Positions 1 through 8,766 of a stretch of DNA of 64,000 nt are shown in pieces. The notes under the pieces are model-generated. The model made no database searches, was not told the origin of the DNA, and saw only the letters and a list, made by a program, of their open reading frames with translations. Every line of letters begins with the position of its first letter. Positions within the stretch are counted from its first letter, which is position 1. The stretch is from NCBI RefSeq assembly GCF_000179775.1, contig NZ_AEEB01000017.1, positions 585,522 to 649,521 on the forward strand. Reading direction: 5' to 3'. The DNA is from Ahrensia sp. R2A130 (GTDB lineage: Bacteria; Pseudomonadota; Alphaproteobacteria; Rhizobiales; Rhizobiaceae). Position numbers and translations under genes: made by a program.

Positions 1-104
1 TCACCCATCGGCAGCCCGCGTCGCACGCGCAGGCCGCTTATGACACGGCCTTCGGCGATGCCGAATGCCTGAAAATGGTCCTGCAATGGAGGGAGCCATC
101 ATGA
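1..104 (+). CDS. bchC: BchC C-terminal end (bacteriochlorophyllide a dehydrogenase), partial
   Basis: Only the last 33 or so codons are present; reading starts at base 3 and ends with TGA at 102-104. The tail (AYDTAFGDAECLKMVLQW) resembles the C-terminus of BchC, the 3-hydroxyethyl bacteriochlorophyllide a dehydrogenase that oxidises the C3 side chain. Position supports this, because bchC precedes bchXYZ in many purple-bacterial clusters. The stop overlaps the bchX start codon (ATGA), so the two are probably translationally coupled. The call rests on a short C-terminal match plus synteny. Confidence 0.75.
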   Translation, partial: THRQPASHAQAAYDTAFGDAECLKMVLQWREPS

Positions 105-1129
105 CCGACGTAATGACACGAGAAGCTGAAAACAAAGATACGGCAGAGAAAGTCGACATCTTCAATCTGTTAAAAGATGAGGCCGATCAAGAGCCTGATC
201 CTGTTCACACCGGCCCGATCACCAAGGAAACCGAGGTCATCGCGATCTACGGCAAGGGCGGTATCGGTAAAAGCTTTTCGCTCGCCAACCTGTCTTACAA
301 TCTGGCCAAGTCCGGCAAGAAGGTCTTGCTGATCGGTTGCGACCCGAAGTCCGACACGACATCGCTGCTGTTTGGCGGCAAGTCATGCCCCACTATCATC
401 GAAACCTCTGCAGCTAAAAAAGCTGCCGGTGAAGATGTGAAGATTTCCGACGTTTGCTTTATGCGCGATGGCGTCTTCGCGATGGAACTGGGCGGACCTG
501 AAGTTGGTCGCGGTTGTGGCGGTCGTGGCATCATCCACGGTTTCGAACTGCTGGAAAAGCTCGGCTTCCACGAATGGGACTTCGACTACGTACTGCTCGA
601 CTTTCTGGGGGACGTGGTCTGCGGCGGCTTCGGCCTGCCGATTGCCCGCGACATGTGCCAGAAGGTCATCGTCGTTGGTTCCAACGATCTCCAGTCGCTC
701 TACGTCGCAAACAATGTCTGCTCGGCAGTGGAATATTTCCGCAAACTTGGCGGCAATGTCGGCGTGGCCGGTATGCTCATCAACAAGGATGACGGCACTG
801 GCGAGGCTGCTGCCTTTGCTGAAAAAGTCGGCATTCCTGTTCTCGCGGCTATCCCGCAGGATGATGATATTCGCAAGAAATCTGCCAGCTATCAGATCGT
901 TGGTGATCCCAACGACAAATGGGGACCGATGTTCACCGGTCTCGCCAACAATATGATGACCGCGCCGCCGCGCCAGCCCACTCCGTTGGACCAGGATGGT
1001 CTGCTCGGTCTGTTCGCTGCATCGCAAACCGGTGCCGATTACGTGCTCATTCCGGCCAACCCCGAAGACATGTGCGATCCGTCGATCATCAACAAGCCTT
1101 CCCTCGAAGTCATCTACGACGCTGTTTGA
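101..1129 (+). CDS. bchX: BchX, chlorophyllide a reductase iron protein
   Basis: This is the ATP-dependent Fe-protein (reductase) component of chlorophyllide a reductase, which passes electrons to BchYZ to reduce the C7=C8 bond and form the bacteriochlorin ring. A NifH-like P-loop (GKGGIGKS) lies near residue 55. Two conserved cysteine contexts for the intersubunit 4Fe-4S cluster (GRGCGGRG and DVVCGGFG) are visible. The start at 101 is preferred over the upstream in-frame ATG at 65 because GGAGGG lies just before it and it overlaps the bchC stop. The product is 342 residues, normal for BchX. The stop overlaps the bchY start (TGATG). Confidence 0.97.
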   Translation: MTDVMTREAENKDTAEKVDIFNLLKDEADQEPDPVHTGPITKETEVIAIYGKGGIGKSFSLANLSYNLAKSGKKVLLIGCDPKSDTTSLLFGGKSCPTIIETSAAKKAAGEDVKISDVCFMRDGVFAMELGGPEVGRGCGGRGIIHGFELLEKLGFHEWDFDYVLLDFLGDVVCGGFGLPIARDMCQKVIVVGSNDLQSLYVANNVCSAVEYFRKLGGNVGVAGMLINKDDGTGEAAAFAEKVGIPVLAAIPQDDDIRKKSASYQIVGDPNDKWGPMFTGLANNMMTAPPRQPTPLDQDGLLGLFAASQTGADYVLIPANPEDMCDPSIINKPSLEVIYDAV

Positions 1130-2709
1130 TGACGATGAGCGAGCACCTCAACACCCAAGACAAACGCAGCGACGATTCTGCCGAGGTCGATATTGTGAGC
1201 GCTGATACCGCTCCCGAGATCACAGATGGCGCTGGTTGCCATGCGGGTGCTGACACGATGAAGGCTGCTGCTGAAAAGGCAGGTAAGTCTGAACTGCTCG
1301 AGCAATACGCCAAAGATTATCCGCAAGGCCCGCACGACCAGCCGCAAAGCATGTGTCCTGCATTCGGTTCACTGCGCGTCGGTCTTCGCATGCGTCGCAC
1401 AGGAACGATCCTGTCCGGTTCCGCCTGCTGCGTTTACGGTCTTACCTTCACAAGCCACTTCTACGGTGCGCGTCGTACGGTCGGTTACGTGCCGTTCGAC
1501 AGCGAAAGCCTCGTTACTGGTAAGCTTTACGAAGACATCCGCGACGCCGTGCACGAGATGGCTGACCCGGAAAAATATGACGCTATCGTCGTCACCAACC
1601 TCTGCGTGCCCACAGCTTCCGGCGTGCCATTGCAGATGTTGCCAAAGGAAATTGACGGCGTTCGTATCGTCGCCATCGATGTTCCCGGTTTCGGTATCCC
1701 AACACACGCGGAAGCCAAGGACGTTCTGGCCGGTGCAATGTTAAACTACGCGCGCACCGAAGTTGCCGCTGGTCCGGTTCAGGCGCCTTCAAACAACAGT
1801 GACACTGGCAAGCCGAAGATCACATTGCTGGGTGAAATGTTCCCAGTCGATCCGATCTCCATCGGCGCGATGCTGGAGCCCATGGGCCTGGAGGCAGGCA
1901 CTGTCGTTCCAACCCGCGAATGGCGTGAACTGTACAGCGCGCTTGATGGTGCTGCCGTTGCTGCAATCCACCCATTTTACACGACATCCGTTCGTGAATT
2001 CAGAGCTGCCGGTCGTCCGATCGTCGGCTCTGCACCTGTCGGTGTCGAAGGCACGCAGGCGTGGCTTGCGAAAATCGGTGAGGCTTGTGGCGTGAAGCAA
2101 GCCGACATCGCAACCGCTCAAAACGCCATGCTTGGCGCTATCCGCGGCGCGCTTGATGCCATGCCAATCAAAGGCCGCATAACTCTTTCAGGCTACGAAG
2201 GCTCTGAGCTTCTGGTGGCCCGTCTGCTCGTCGAAAGCGGCGCAGATGTCCGCTATGTAGGCACCGCTTGCCCGAAGACCGAATGGTCGAAGGATGATTG
2301 CGATTGGCTCGAAGCCAAAGGCGTTCAGGTCAAATACCGCGCCTCGCTTGAAGATGATGTCATGGCGATGGAGTTCTACGATCCCGATCTGGCCATTGGC
2401 ACGACGCCCGTTGTGCAGAAGGCGAAAGAACGCGGCACGCCGGGTCTCTATTTCACGAACCTGATCTCCGCCCGCCCCCTCATGGGTCCGGCTGGCGCAG
2501 GCTCGCTTGCGACCGTCATCAATTCGGCAATCGCCAACAAACCGCGCTTCGACCGTATGACCGAATTCTTCGAAGGCGTTGGCACGGGCGACACCGCAGG
2601 CGTTTGGGAAGATACCCCGAAGATTAATACCAGCTTCCGCCGCAAATTCGCAGCGCGTGCTGCAAAAGCGGCGAACGCAGTTGATGCAGGGGAGGCGATA
2701 GGCACATGA
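1129..2709 (+). CDS. bchY: BchY, chlorophyllide a reductase subunit Y
   Basis: This is one half of the BchYZ catalytic heterotetramer of chlorophyllide a reductase, homologous to nitrogenase NifD and to BchN. The protein is 526 residues from the ATG that overlaps the bchX stop; an ATG two codons later is also possible. Cluster-binding cysteine contexts (QSMCPAF, SACCVYG) lie in the first third. The first 60 or so residues are acidic and low in similarity to the core, as usual for BchY. The gene sits between bchX and bchZ, and its TGA overlaps the ATG of a 23-codon reading frame that bridges to bchZ. Confidence 0.96.
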   Translation: MTMSEHLNTQDKRSDDSAEVDIVSADTAPEITDGAGCHAGADTMKAAAEKAGKSELLEQYAKDYPQGPHDQPQSMCPAFGSLRVGLRMRRTGTILSGSACCVYGLTFTSHFYGARRTVGYVPFDSESLVTGKLYEDIRDAVHEMADPEKYDAIVVTNLCVPTASGVPLQMLPKEIDGVRIVAIDVPGFGIPTHAEAKDVLAGAMLNYARTEVAAGPVQAPSNNSDTGKPKITLLGEMFPVDPISIGAMLEPMGLEAGTVVPTREWRELYSALDGAAVAAIHPFYTTSVREFRAAGRPIVGSAPVGVEGTQAWLAKIGEACGVKQADIATAQNAMLGAIRGALDAMPIKGRITLSGYEGSELLVARLLVESGADVRYVGTACPKTEWSKDDCDWLEAKGVQVKYRASLEDDVMAMEFYDPDLAIGTTPVVQKAKERGTPGLYFTNLISARPLMGPAGAGSLATVINSAIANKPRFDRMTEFFEGVGTGDTAGVWEDTPKINTSFRRKFAARAAKAANAVDAGEAIGT

Positions 2710-2777
2710 TCATGTCATCCGCCAATCGCTGGTCTTTTGTTTCCTCTGGGCTTCGCCCAACCGGTAGCGCCACATGA
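2706..2777 (+). CDS. possible 23-residue bridging reading frame between bchY and bchZ
   Basis: An ATG at 2706 overlaps the bchY stop (ATGA), is preceded by a strong GGGGAGG ribosome-binding site at 2689-2695, and opens a 23-codon frame. Its TGA at 2775-2777 overlaps the bchZ ATG (ATGA). bchZ itself has no clear ribosome-binding site, so ribosomes finishing this frame could reinitiate at bchZ. A small hairpin (TGGGC/GCCCA, 2747-2759) lies inside it. No family is recognised. It may be a coupling leader rather than a functional peptide, or chance. Confidence 0.3.
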   Translation: MIMSSANRWSFVSSGLRPTGSAT

Positions 2778-4222
2778 CCCTCGTCCTCGATCATGATCGC
2801 GCCGGTGGCTACTGGGGGTGCGTTTACGCCTTCACAGCCGTCAAAGGTTTGCAGGTCATCATCGACGGTCCCGTCGGTTGCGAGAACCTGCCCGTCACCT
2901 CGGTGTTGCATTACACCGACGCGCTACCTCCGCATGAATTGCCCATCGTCGTCACTGGCCTTGGCGAAGAAGAGCTAGGCCAACACGGTACAGAAGGCGC
3001 AATGCGTCGGTCCCGTAAATCCCTTGATCCTGATCTTCCAGCTGTCGTCGTAACCGGTTCTATTGCCGAGATGATCGGTGGTGGCGTCACGCCGGAAGGA
3101 GCGAACGTCGTCCGCTTCCTGCCGCGCACGATTGATGAAGATCAGTGGCAATCCGCAGATCGTGCGCTGAAATGGCTCTGGACAGAATATGGCCCCAAGC
3201 GGGTGCCGAAAGTGAAAGCGCGCAAAGAGGGCGATAAGCCGAAGGTCAATATCATTGGCCCGATGTACGGCCAATTCAATATGCCGTCCGACCTCGCTGA
3301 AATCCGTCGCCTGATCGAAGGCATCGGCGCTGAGGTCAACATGACTTTTCCGCTCGGTTCGCATCTCGCCGATGTTGGTCGCCTCGCGCAGGCCGAAGCG
3401 AACGTCTGCATGTACCGCGAATTCGGTCGTATGCTTTGCGAAACGCTGGAACGGCCTTATTTGCAGGCACCCATCGGCATCCATTCGACGACGGCCTTCC
3501 TGCGTCAACTCGGCGGTATGCTGGGCCTCAATCCTGAACCATTCATCACCCGTGAAAAGCACACCACACTGAAACCCATGTGGGACCTGTGGCGCTCCGT
3601 GACACAGGATTTCTACGGCACCGCATCCTTCGCGGTGGTTGCCAATGAAACCTATACGCGCGGTTTGAAGAATTTCCTCGAAGAGGAAATGGGCATGCCC
3701 TGTACGTTTGCGGTGTCACGTCTGTCCGGCAAGAAAACTGACAACGCCGAAGTGCAAGAAATGCTGGCTGAGAAGCCACCCATGATCCTGTTCGGCTCAT
3801 ATAACGAGCGCATGTATATCGCCGATCAGAAGAGCCGCACCATGTGGATGCCGGCCTCTTTCCCTGGGGCAGTTATTCGCCGCCACCTCGGCACGCCCTT
3901 CATGGGGTACGCCGGGACAAGCTATTTGATGCAGGAAGTCTGCAACGCGCTGTTCGACATGCTCTTCCACATCCTGCCGTTGCAATCGGACATGGATGCG
4001 GATGCACCAGCCGCGCATGCGCGCATCAAAAACTCGCTGCCTTGGGACTCTGATGCCCGCAAGCAGCTCGACGATATCATCGACCGTGAACCCATTCTCA
4101 TTCGCATCTCTGCTGCCAAACGGCTGCGGGACGCTTGTGAGCGCGAAGCACTGGATGCGGGCGATGCCCGTGTCACCGTCGCGCGGGTTCTCGAAACTTC
4201 ACAGCAATCGGTCGCGGCATAG
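2774..4222 (+). CDS. bchZ: BchZ, chlorophyllide a reductase subunit Z
   Basis: This is the NifK-like second subunit of the chlorophyllide a reductase catalytic component. The 482-residue product begins with the typical BchZ N-terminus, and an early cysteine within [11 protein letters not shown] is a cluster-ligand context. Length is normal. The start at 2774 matches the family but lacks an obvious Shine-Dalgarno sequence, which fits translational coupling to the short frame upstream. pufQ follows 27 bases later, so bch and puf genes are likely co-transcribed, as in other purple bacteria with bchCXYZ-puf superoperons. Confidence 0.96.
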   Translation: MTLVLDHDRAGGYWGCVYAFTAVKGLQVIIDGPVGCENLPVTSVLHYTDALPPHELPIVVTGLGEEELGQHGTEGAMRRSRKSLDPDLPAVVVTGSIAEMIGGGVTPEGANVVRFLPRTIDEDQWQSADRALKWLWTEYGPKRVPKVKARKEGDKPKVNIIGPMYGQFNMPSDLAEIRRLIEGIGAEVNMTFPLGSHLADVGRLAQAEANVCMYREFGRMLCETLERPYLQAPIGIHSTTAFLRQLGGMLGLNPEPFITREKHTTLKPMWDLWRSVTQDFYGTASFAVVANETYTRGLKNFLEEEMGMPCTFAVSRLSGKKTDNAEVQEMLAEKPPMILFGSYNERMYIADQKSRTMWMPASFPGAVIRRHLGTPFMGYAGTSYLMQEVCNALFDMLFHILPLQSDMDADAPAAHARIKNSLPWDSDARKQLDDIIDREPILIRISAAKRLRDACEREALDAGDARVTVARVLETSQQSVAA

Positions 4223-4249
4223 CGCGACCACCACGGGGAGGAACCCAAA

Positions 4250-4462
4250 ATGTCTGACACCCAGCTCGACCGCCCAATCATCGGCCACGGTCCATCGCTT
4301 GCGGAATCGCTCGGCTACCGGGCGCTCTTCGCCATCATCTTTATCGTTTCGGTCGCTCTGATCGGTCTGGCTCGGGTCTTTGGCTCGAACGACACCGCAT
4401 CGGTTTGGACGCAAGCCCGGCAGGCGGCACATGCCACCGCTGGCTACACGTTCCAGTCGTAA
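4250..4462 (+). CDS. pufQ: PufQ-like small membrane protein
   Basis: This 70-residue protein has one hydrophobic segment (about residues 24-43, from RALFAIIFIVSVALIGLARV) and sits exactly where pufQ sits in other puf operons, between bchZ and pufB. PufQ is a small membrane protein linked to bacteriochlorophyll supply to, or assembly of, the photosynthetic complexes; its biochemical role is not settled. A GGGGAGGA ribosome-binding site precedes the ATG. The identification rests on size, single membrane span and position, because PufQ sequences diverge strongly. Confidence 0.8.
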   Translation: MSDTQLDRPIIGHGPSLAESLGYRALFAIIFIVSVALIGLARVFGSNDTASVWTQARQAAHATAGYTFQS

Positions 4463-4478
4463 CGATTTCAGTAATTCA

Positions 4479-4558
4479 CCCGCCTCATCAGCGGGAGAAT
4501 AGGTTCACCTGAACCAAGCCCTGCCGCCGGGGTCATCTGCGGTAACGGTCGAAAGACC
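4479..4558 (+). promoter_or_regulatory. structured pufQ-pufB intercistronic leader with three small hairpins
   Basis: Between pufQ and pufB lie three short inverted repeats in a row. They are CCCGC/GCGGG (4479-4495), GGTTC/GAACC (4502-4515) and GGTC-GAAA-GACC with a GNRA-type loop (4547-4558). The pufB ribosome-binding site follows. Structured leaders here are known to affect puf mRNA processing in Rhodobacter; the same role here is inferred. Confidence 0.4.
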
Positions 4559-4578
4559 ACAAGACTAGGAGGTTTATC

Positions 4579-4794
4579 GTGGCTAGTCCTGAAAACGTCT
4601 CCATGACCGGAATGACGGTCGGAGAGGCACGGGAGTTCCACTCCATCTTTGTCAAAAGCACCATTGCTTTTACTGGATGGGCCTTTGCTGCACACATGCT
4701 TGTGTGGTTCTGGCGTCCGTGGACTGCCAACACTGACGGTACGTATTCATCACTCATGGACGGTGTCCAGGTGATGGCAACGGCTTTGGTCTAA
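4579..4794 (+). CDS. pufB: PufB, light-harvesting 1 beta subunit
   Basis: This is the small bacteriochlorophyll-binding beta polypeptide of the LH1 antenna ring around the reaction centre. It begins with GTG at 4579, six bases after a strong AGGAGG (4567-4572). The polar N-terminus ([10 protein letters not shown]) is followed by one membrane span with the bacteriochlorophyll-ligand His39 ([12 protein letters not shown]). The 71-residue product is long, because about 23 residues follow the WRPW motif where many LH1 beta chains stop within a few residues. pufA follows after 11 bases. Confidence 0.96.
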   Translation: MASPENVSMTGMTVGEAREFHSIFVKSTIAFTGWAFAAHMLVWFWRPWTANTDGTYSSLMDGVQVMATALV

Positions 4795-4805
4795 GGAGAA
4801 CAGAT

Positions 4806-4988
4806 ATGCATAAAATTTGGCTTCTTTTTGATCCCCGCCGCGTGCTCGTGGCTCTTGCCGTATTTCTCTTCACGCTCGCAGTTCTGATTCATTTCGTTCT
4901 GCTCAGCACCGAGAGATACAACTGGCTGGATGTCAAAGCTGCAACCGCTTCTGTTGAAGTGGCTCCAGCAACTAAGTTCATCACTTAG
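4806..4988 (+). CDS. pufA: PufA, light-harvesting 1 alpha subunit
   Basis: This is the alpha polypeptide that pairs with PufB in the LH1 ring. The 60-residue protein has the typical N-terminus ([12 protein letters not shown]), one membrane helix and the bacteriochlorophyll ligand His29 (VLIHFVLL). A ribosome-binding site (AAGGAGA) lies just upstream, at the end of pufB. The gene is followed by a strong intercistronic hairpin and then pufL, the standard order. Confidence 0.97.
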   Translation: MHKIWLLFDPRRVLVALAVFLFTLAVLIHFVLLSTERYNWLDVKAATASVEVAPATKFIT

Positions 4989-5002
4989 TTACATCCGACT
5001 TT

Positions 5003-5036
5003 CCGGCAGGCGGGGGATATTTCTTCTGCCTGCCGG
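5003..5036 (+). promoter_or_regulatory. pufA-pufL intercistronic hairpin (mRNA stabiliser or partial terminator)
   Basis: A perfect 9-bp stem, CCGGCAGGC (5003-5011) with GCCTGCCGG (5028-5036), can be extended inward by G-T and G-C pairs. It lies in the 176-base pufA-pufL gap. In Rhodobacter an equivalent hairpin protects the pufBA mRNA segment from 3' degradation and sets the LH1:reaction-centre ratio. The same function here is inferred from position and strength. Confidence 0.75.
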
Positions 5037-5164
5037 CATCACAAATTTCCGGTTCGACGCCTAATAGCACCCGAATATCGGGCGCGATGGCAGGCGAGAA
5101 CCATCTTCTGGCCAATGCCGTCTTGGGGCGGTGAATGGTCGAACCTATTCATGGAGAACCAGCT

Positions 5165-6031
5165 ATGGCCTTGCTGAGTTTCGAACGAAAATATCGCGTA
5201 CGTGGGGGTACGCTTCTCGGCGGCGATCTGTTCGACTTCTGGGTCGGACCTTTCTACGTCGGCTTCTTCGGCGTATCGGCGGCGTTTTTTACCGCGCTGG
5301 GTACCCTCCTCATCATCTACGGTGCGTCCATGGGCGATACCTGGAACCTCTGGCAGATTAGCATTAATCCACCGGATCTTGATTACGGTCTGGCGCTGGC
5401 GCCGATGGCCGAAGGCGGGCTTTGGCAAATTATTACCATCTGCGCGATCGGGGCTTTCGGGTCTTGGGCACTGCGCGAGGTAGAAATCTGCCGCAAGCTT
5501 GGCATGGGCTACCATGTGCCCTTCGCGTTCTCCGTTGCGATCTTCGCCTATGTTACGCTGGTGGTCATCCGCCCGTTGTGGATGGGCGCTTGGGGACACG
5601 GTTTTCCATACGGCATCTACAGCCATCTCGAGTGGGTGAACAACGTCGGCTACGCCTACGGTAACTTCCACTACAACCCGGCCCATATGATCGCGATCAC
5701 ATTCTTCTTCACCACCACGCTAGCGCTCGCGCTTCACGGTGGTTTGGTCCTGTCCTCCACCAACCCCGGTAAGGGGCAGGTGGTCAAAACACCGGAACAT
5801 GAAGACACCTATTTCCGCGATTTCATCGGTTATTCAGTCGGTACACTCGGCATTCACCGCGTGGGCCTGTTCCTCGCGCTGTCCGCCGGTTTCTGGTCCG
5901 CCATCTGCATCGTCATCTCAGGCACACTCTGGGAAGGCGCGTGGAGCGACTGGTGGCTCTGGTGGCTCGAACTGCCCATCTTCGCCCAGGAAGACCTGGT
6001 GCGTGAGATCGGCGATCTCAACTATCTCTAA
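5165..6031 (+). CDS. pufL: PufL, reaction centre L subunit
   Basis: This is the L chain of the photosynthetic reaction centre, with five membrane helices carrying half of the cofactors and non-haem iron ligands. The start at 5165 gives the canonical N-terminus [17 protein letters not shown]; an in-frame ATG at 5135 would add ten residues and is not supported. GGAGAACC precedes 5165. The 288-residue length is close to the usual value. pufM follows 14 bases downstream with its own GGGGAAC ribosome-binding site. Confidence 0.98.
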   Translation: MALLSFERKYRVRGGTLLGGDLFDFWVGPFYVGFFGVSAAFFTALGTLLIIYGASMGDTWNLWQISINPPDLDYGLALAPMAEGGLWQIITICAIGAFGSWALREVEICRKLGMGYHVPFAFSVAIFAYVTLVVIRPLWMGAWGHGFPYGIYSHLEWVNNVGYAYGNFHYNPAHMIAITFFFTTTLALALHGGLVLSSTNPGKGQVVKTPEHEDTYFRDFIGYSVGTLGIHRVGLFLALSAGFWSAICIVISGTLWEGAWSDWWLWWLELPIFAQEDLVREIGDLNYL

Positions 6032-6045
6032 AGGGGAACGGTGAC

Positions 6046-6987
6046 ATGAAAATCTATCAAAACATCTTCACCACAACCCAGGTGGTCACGACCCCCGGCA
6101 TGGGCATTGATCTGCCCGCCGGTGAGGACCCGCGCATCGGCAAAGGTTCCATGAACTACTGGCTGGGCAAGATCGGTAACGCCCAGTTGGGCCCGATCTA
6201 TCTGGGAACGCTGGGGGTGATCTCGGTCATCTCTTTCCTGCTGGCCTTCAACATCATCGGCCTGAATTTTTGGGCGCAGGTGGGTTACGATCCGGTCCAG
6301 TTCGTCCGTCAGCTCTTCTGGCTGTCGCTCGATCCACCATCGCCGGATTACGGTCTGTCGGTTTTGCCACCGCTCAAAGAAGGCGGTTGGTTCATGATCG
6401 TCGGCTTTTTCCTGACGGTCTCGGTGCTGTCATGGTGGTTGCGCACATACCGTCGTGCAAAGGCTCTCGGCCTCGGCATGCATGTGCCTATCGCTTTCGG
6501 TGCTGCCATCTGGCTGTTCTTGGTGCTGGGCTTCATTCGCCCGGTGCTGATGGGGTCATGGTCGGAAGCTGTTCCTTACGGCGTCTTCAGCCATCTGGAT
6601 TGGACGAACAATTTCTCGCTGACTTACGGCAACCTGTTCTACAATCCGTTCCACGCGCTTTCGATCGTGTTCCTCTACGGTTCGGCCCTGCTGTTCGCCA
6701 TGCATGGCGCAACGATCTTGGCAGTCTCCCGCTACGGCGGCGAGCGTGAGATCGAGCAGATCACCGACCGCGGTACGGCTTCTGAACGTGCAGCTCTGTT
6801 CTGGCGCTGGACCATGGGCTTCAACGCCACGATGGAGTCGATCCACCGTTGGGCCTGGTGGTTTGCGATGCTGACGACACTGACAGGCGGTATCGGTATT
6901 CTGATCACCGGTACCCTGGTCGATGACTGGTCATCCTGGGCGATCAAGCACGGTGTCTTGCACGAGAGCGGAACCAACATCCGCTAA
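6046..6987 (+). CDS. pufM: PufM, reaction centre M subunit
   Basis: This is the M chain of the type II reaction centre, partner of PufL. The 313-residue product has the usual N-terminus ([14 protein letters not shown]), five hydrophobic helices, and histidine contexts such as YNPFHALS and FAMHGATI for bacteriochlorophyll and iron binding. It ends at HESGTNIR without extra domains. It is the last puf gene; a strong hairpin follows and no pufC (tetrahaem cytochrome) or pufX is present. Confidence 0.98.
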   Translation: MKIYQNIFTTTQVVTTPGMGIDLPAGEDPRIGKGSMNYWLGKIGNAQLGPIYLGTLGVISVISFLLAFNIIGLNFWAQVGYDPVQFVRQLFWLSLDPPSPDYGLSVLPPLKEGGWFMIVGFFLTVSVLSWWLRTYRRAKALGLGMHVPIAFGAAIWLFLVLGFIRPVLMGSWSEAVPYGVFSHLDWTNNFSLTYGNLFYNPFHALSIVFLYGSALLFAMHGATILAVSRYGGEREIEQITDRGTASERAALFWRWTMGFNATMESIHRWAWWFAMLTTLTGGIGILITGTLVDDWSSWAIKHGVLHESGTNIR

Positions 6988-7062
6988 TCTCGGATCCACG
7001 AATGAAGAAATTACGGCCTTGCACACTTCCTTGGGGAAGGGGCCGTGATGAAGAGGGAAGAG

Positions 7063-7094
7063 GAGGGGGATGTCTTGCACAAGGCATCCCCCTC
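7063..7094 (+). terminator. puf operon terminator hairpin
   Basis: A 14-bp stem with one G-T wobble pairs 7063-7076 (GAGGGGGATGTCTT) with 7081-7094 around a GCAC loop. It lies 75 bases after pufM and 32 bases before the next ATG. The following bases (ATCGTTTC) are only moderately T-rich, so it may act as an mRNA 3'-end stabiliser as well as a terminator. Confidence 0.75.
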
Positions 7095-7126
7095 ATCGTT
7101 TCAACATTGCAATTTCGGATCATTCC

Positions 7127-7498
7127 ATGAGCCAAACCCGTCCTGCCGACCCCACCGTCCGCCAGATCATCGCCGCGATGCCTGAACGCTTCAACGCGGA
7201 AGTTGCAGGCCCGCTAAAGGCGATCATTCAATTCCGCCTCGATGGTGAGCAAGGCGGTGAATGGTATGCAGATATTGCCGATGGAAAATGCGCGCTCATA
7301 GAAGGGCGGCGTGATGATGCTTCCATCACCTTGAAAATGGCAGCCGCCACTTACGTCGATATGGTCATGGGCCGCATCACCGGCCAGAACGCATTCTTCA
7401 CCCGCAAACTCACTTACAAAGGTGATATATCTCTGGCCATCCGACTTCATAAACTGTTCCGGCCGCCTGAAGCAGCCGAGCTTGAAGCAAGTGCCTGA
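7127..7498 (+). CDS. SCP2-like sterol/lipid-binding protein
   Basis: The 123-residue protein resembles the SCP2 (sterol carrier protein 2) lipid-binding fold, with an N-terminal helix (VRQIIAAMPERF), beta strands including IIQFRLDG and GGEWYADI, a central DASITLKM strand and a terminal ITGQNAFFTRKLTYKGD segment. The start at 7127 is chosen because upstream codons fall inside the puf terminator hairpin. It precedes a membrane methyltransferase by eight bases, suggesting a two-gene unit. SCP2 domains bind hydrophobic ligands; the ligand here is unknown. Confidence 0.8.
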   Translation: MSQTRPADPTVRQIIAAMPERFNAEVAGPLKAIIQFRLDGEQGGEWYADIADGKCALIEGRRDDASITLKMAAATYVDMVMGRITGQNAFFTRKLTYKGDISLAIRLHKLFRPPEAAELEASA

Positions 7499-7506
7499 AC
7501 TGAAAG

Positions 7507-8106
7507 ATGTATGAATTCCGCTACATTCTTGGCTTGATATTGATCGTCATCGTGCCACTCGTGATCGTCTTCTGGACAGTCATTCACTTGGGATCATCGT
7601 TCTGGCGCCAGCGGCCCGCGTGGCAGGCTTATTCGACCGCCTTTGCGTTTCTAGCGGTCTCCACAATTCTTCTCTGGCTCAACCGTGATACGCTTATGGG
7701 GCGCGATCTCGGTCTGAACTGGCTCTTGTTTGTCCCGGGTGCGGCCCTCTACCTTGCGTCGATTGCCATGGCGCGACCCATCCGCAAGCACTTGTCGCTT
7801 GCCACTTTCGCCGGTGTTCCTGAAATTACCAATCAGCCTATTCCGTTGCTGGAAAGCGGACCATTCTCGGTCGTGCGTCACCCACGCTACCTGATGGTCA
7901 TTGTCGGAATTATCGGCTGGGTGATGATGGTCAACTGGTCCGGCGTTTACGTGGTTGCTCTGCTGGGTGTCATTGGTCTGGTCGGCATCATCATGCTGGA
8001 AGAGCGCGATCTGCGCGCCCGTTTCGGCGCTGCATATAGCGACTACAGCACCCGCGTTCCCATGCTTCTGCCTAGGCTTGGCTCGCTATCGAATTTCTTC
8101 GACTGA
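7507..8106 (+). CDS. membrane methyltransferase of the ICMT/PEMT-like family
   Basis: This 199-residue protein has about five or six hydrophobic segments. Its C-terminal signature (VRHPRYL near residue 123 and EERDLRARFGAAYSDY near residue 163) is typical of isoprenylcysteine carboxyl methyltransferase, phospholipid methyltransferase and NnrU-like families. Such enzymes use S-adenosylmethionine to methylate lipophilic substrates in the membrane. It follows the SCP2-like gene by eight bases and ends 12 bases from the convergent idi gene. The substrate cannot be deduced. Confidence 0.75.
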   Translation: MYEFRYILGLILIVIVPLVIVFWTVIHLGSSFWRQRPAWQAYSTAFAFLAVSTILLWLNRDTLMGRDLGLNWLLFVPGAALYLASIAMARPIRKHLSLATFAGVPEITNQPIPLLESGPFSVVRHPRYLMVIVGIIGWVMMVNWSGVYVVALLGVIGLVGIIMLEERDLRARFGAAYSDYSTRVPMLLPRLGSLSNFFD

Positions 8107-8118
8107 GCGTTAGGCAAT

Positions 8119-8766
8119 CTAGAAGTCGAGGTTGGGATAGCGGTTGAGGTAGATGCGGAACCACGGGGTGAAATCACCCGGCTTGTCTCGCATTTCAGCC
8201 TTCAAATTATCTGCGGAAATCCAGCGCGCTTCGCACACCTCTTCTGGATTCAGATCGAGCACGACATCGCTGCGTTCGACATCGGCACGGAACATGTGAA
8301 CGCGTTCCCGCTCCCACAATCCGCCACCGACATCAGCTGAATACTCGACGATGCGCTGCTCGTGGATCGGAACTGTGAAGCCAAGTTCCTCGGTCAAACG
8401 CCGGCTGGCAGCGGGCTTTGCCTCTTCACCGAAATGCGGGTGGGTGCAGCAGGTGTTAGCCCATTGGCCGCCGCAGTGGTATTTTTCAAAAGCGCGACGC
8501 TGAATCAGCAGTTCCAACTCGCCATCGTCGTTTTTGGAGAAAACGAAAACCGAGAGTGCAAGGTGATGCAGTCCACGCACATGCGCTTCGATTTTCTCGA
8601 TTGGATAAAGGCTATCGTCCGCCGCTATTCCGGGAATCATGATCGGCGGATTGGTCGCCGGAAGGGGCCACTCATTACCGTCGACTTCAGGAGCGTCTTC
8701 TGCATCCGGCGTCAGATAAAGAACTTCATCCAACACGGTATTACGCCACCGCGCGCGAGAGCGCAC
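8119..8766 (-). CDS. idi: isopentenyl-diphosphate delta-isomerase, type 1
   Basis: This enzyme interconverts isopentenyl and dimethylallyl diphosphate, feeding phytyl/geranylgeranyl and carotenoid synthesis. It is a Nudix-fold protein with the family cysteine context NTCCTHPHF and the metal-binding EE stretch (RRLTEELGF). The listed ATG at 8766 overlaps the 3' end of hemA by 26 bases; a GTG at 8736, just after the hemA stop, is an equally plausible start. It is the last gene of the reverse block, adjacent to hemA, so both precursor pathways for bacteriochlorophyll are co-encoded. Confidence 0.93.
   Translation of the reverse strand: MRSRARWRNTVLDEVLYLTPDAEDAPEVDGNEWPLPATNPPIMIPGIAADDSLYPIEKIEAHVRGLHHLALSVFVFSKNDDGELELLIQRRAFEKYHCGGQWANTCCTHPHFGEEAKPAASRRLTEELGFTVPIHEQRIVEYSADVGGGLWERERVHMFRADVERSDVVLDLNPEEVCEARWISADNLKAEMRDKPGDFTPWFRIYLNRYPNLDF

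Noticed and set aside
919..2709. 596-codon version of bchY
   Set aside because: The first 70 codons overlap bchX in another frame; ATG 1129 overlaps the bchX stop and gives a normal BchY length.
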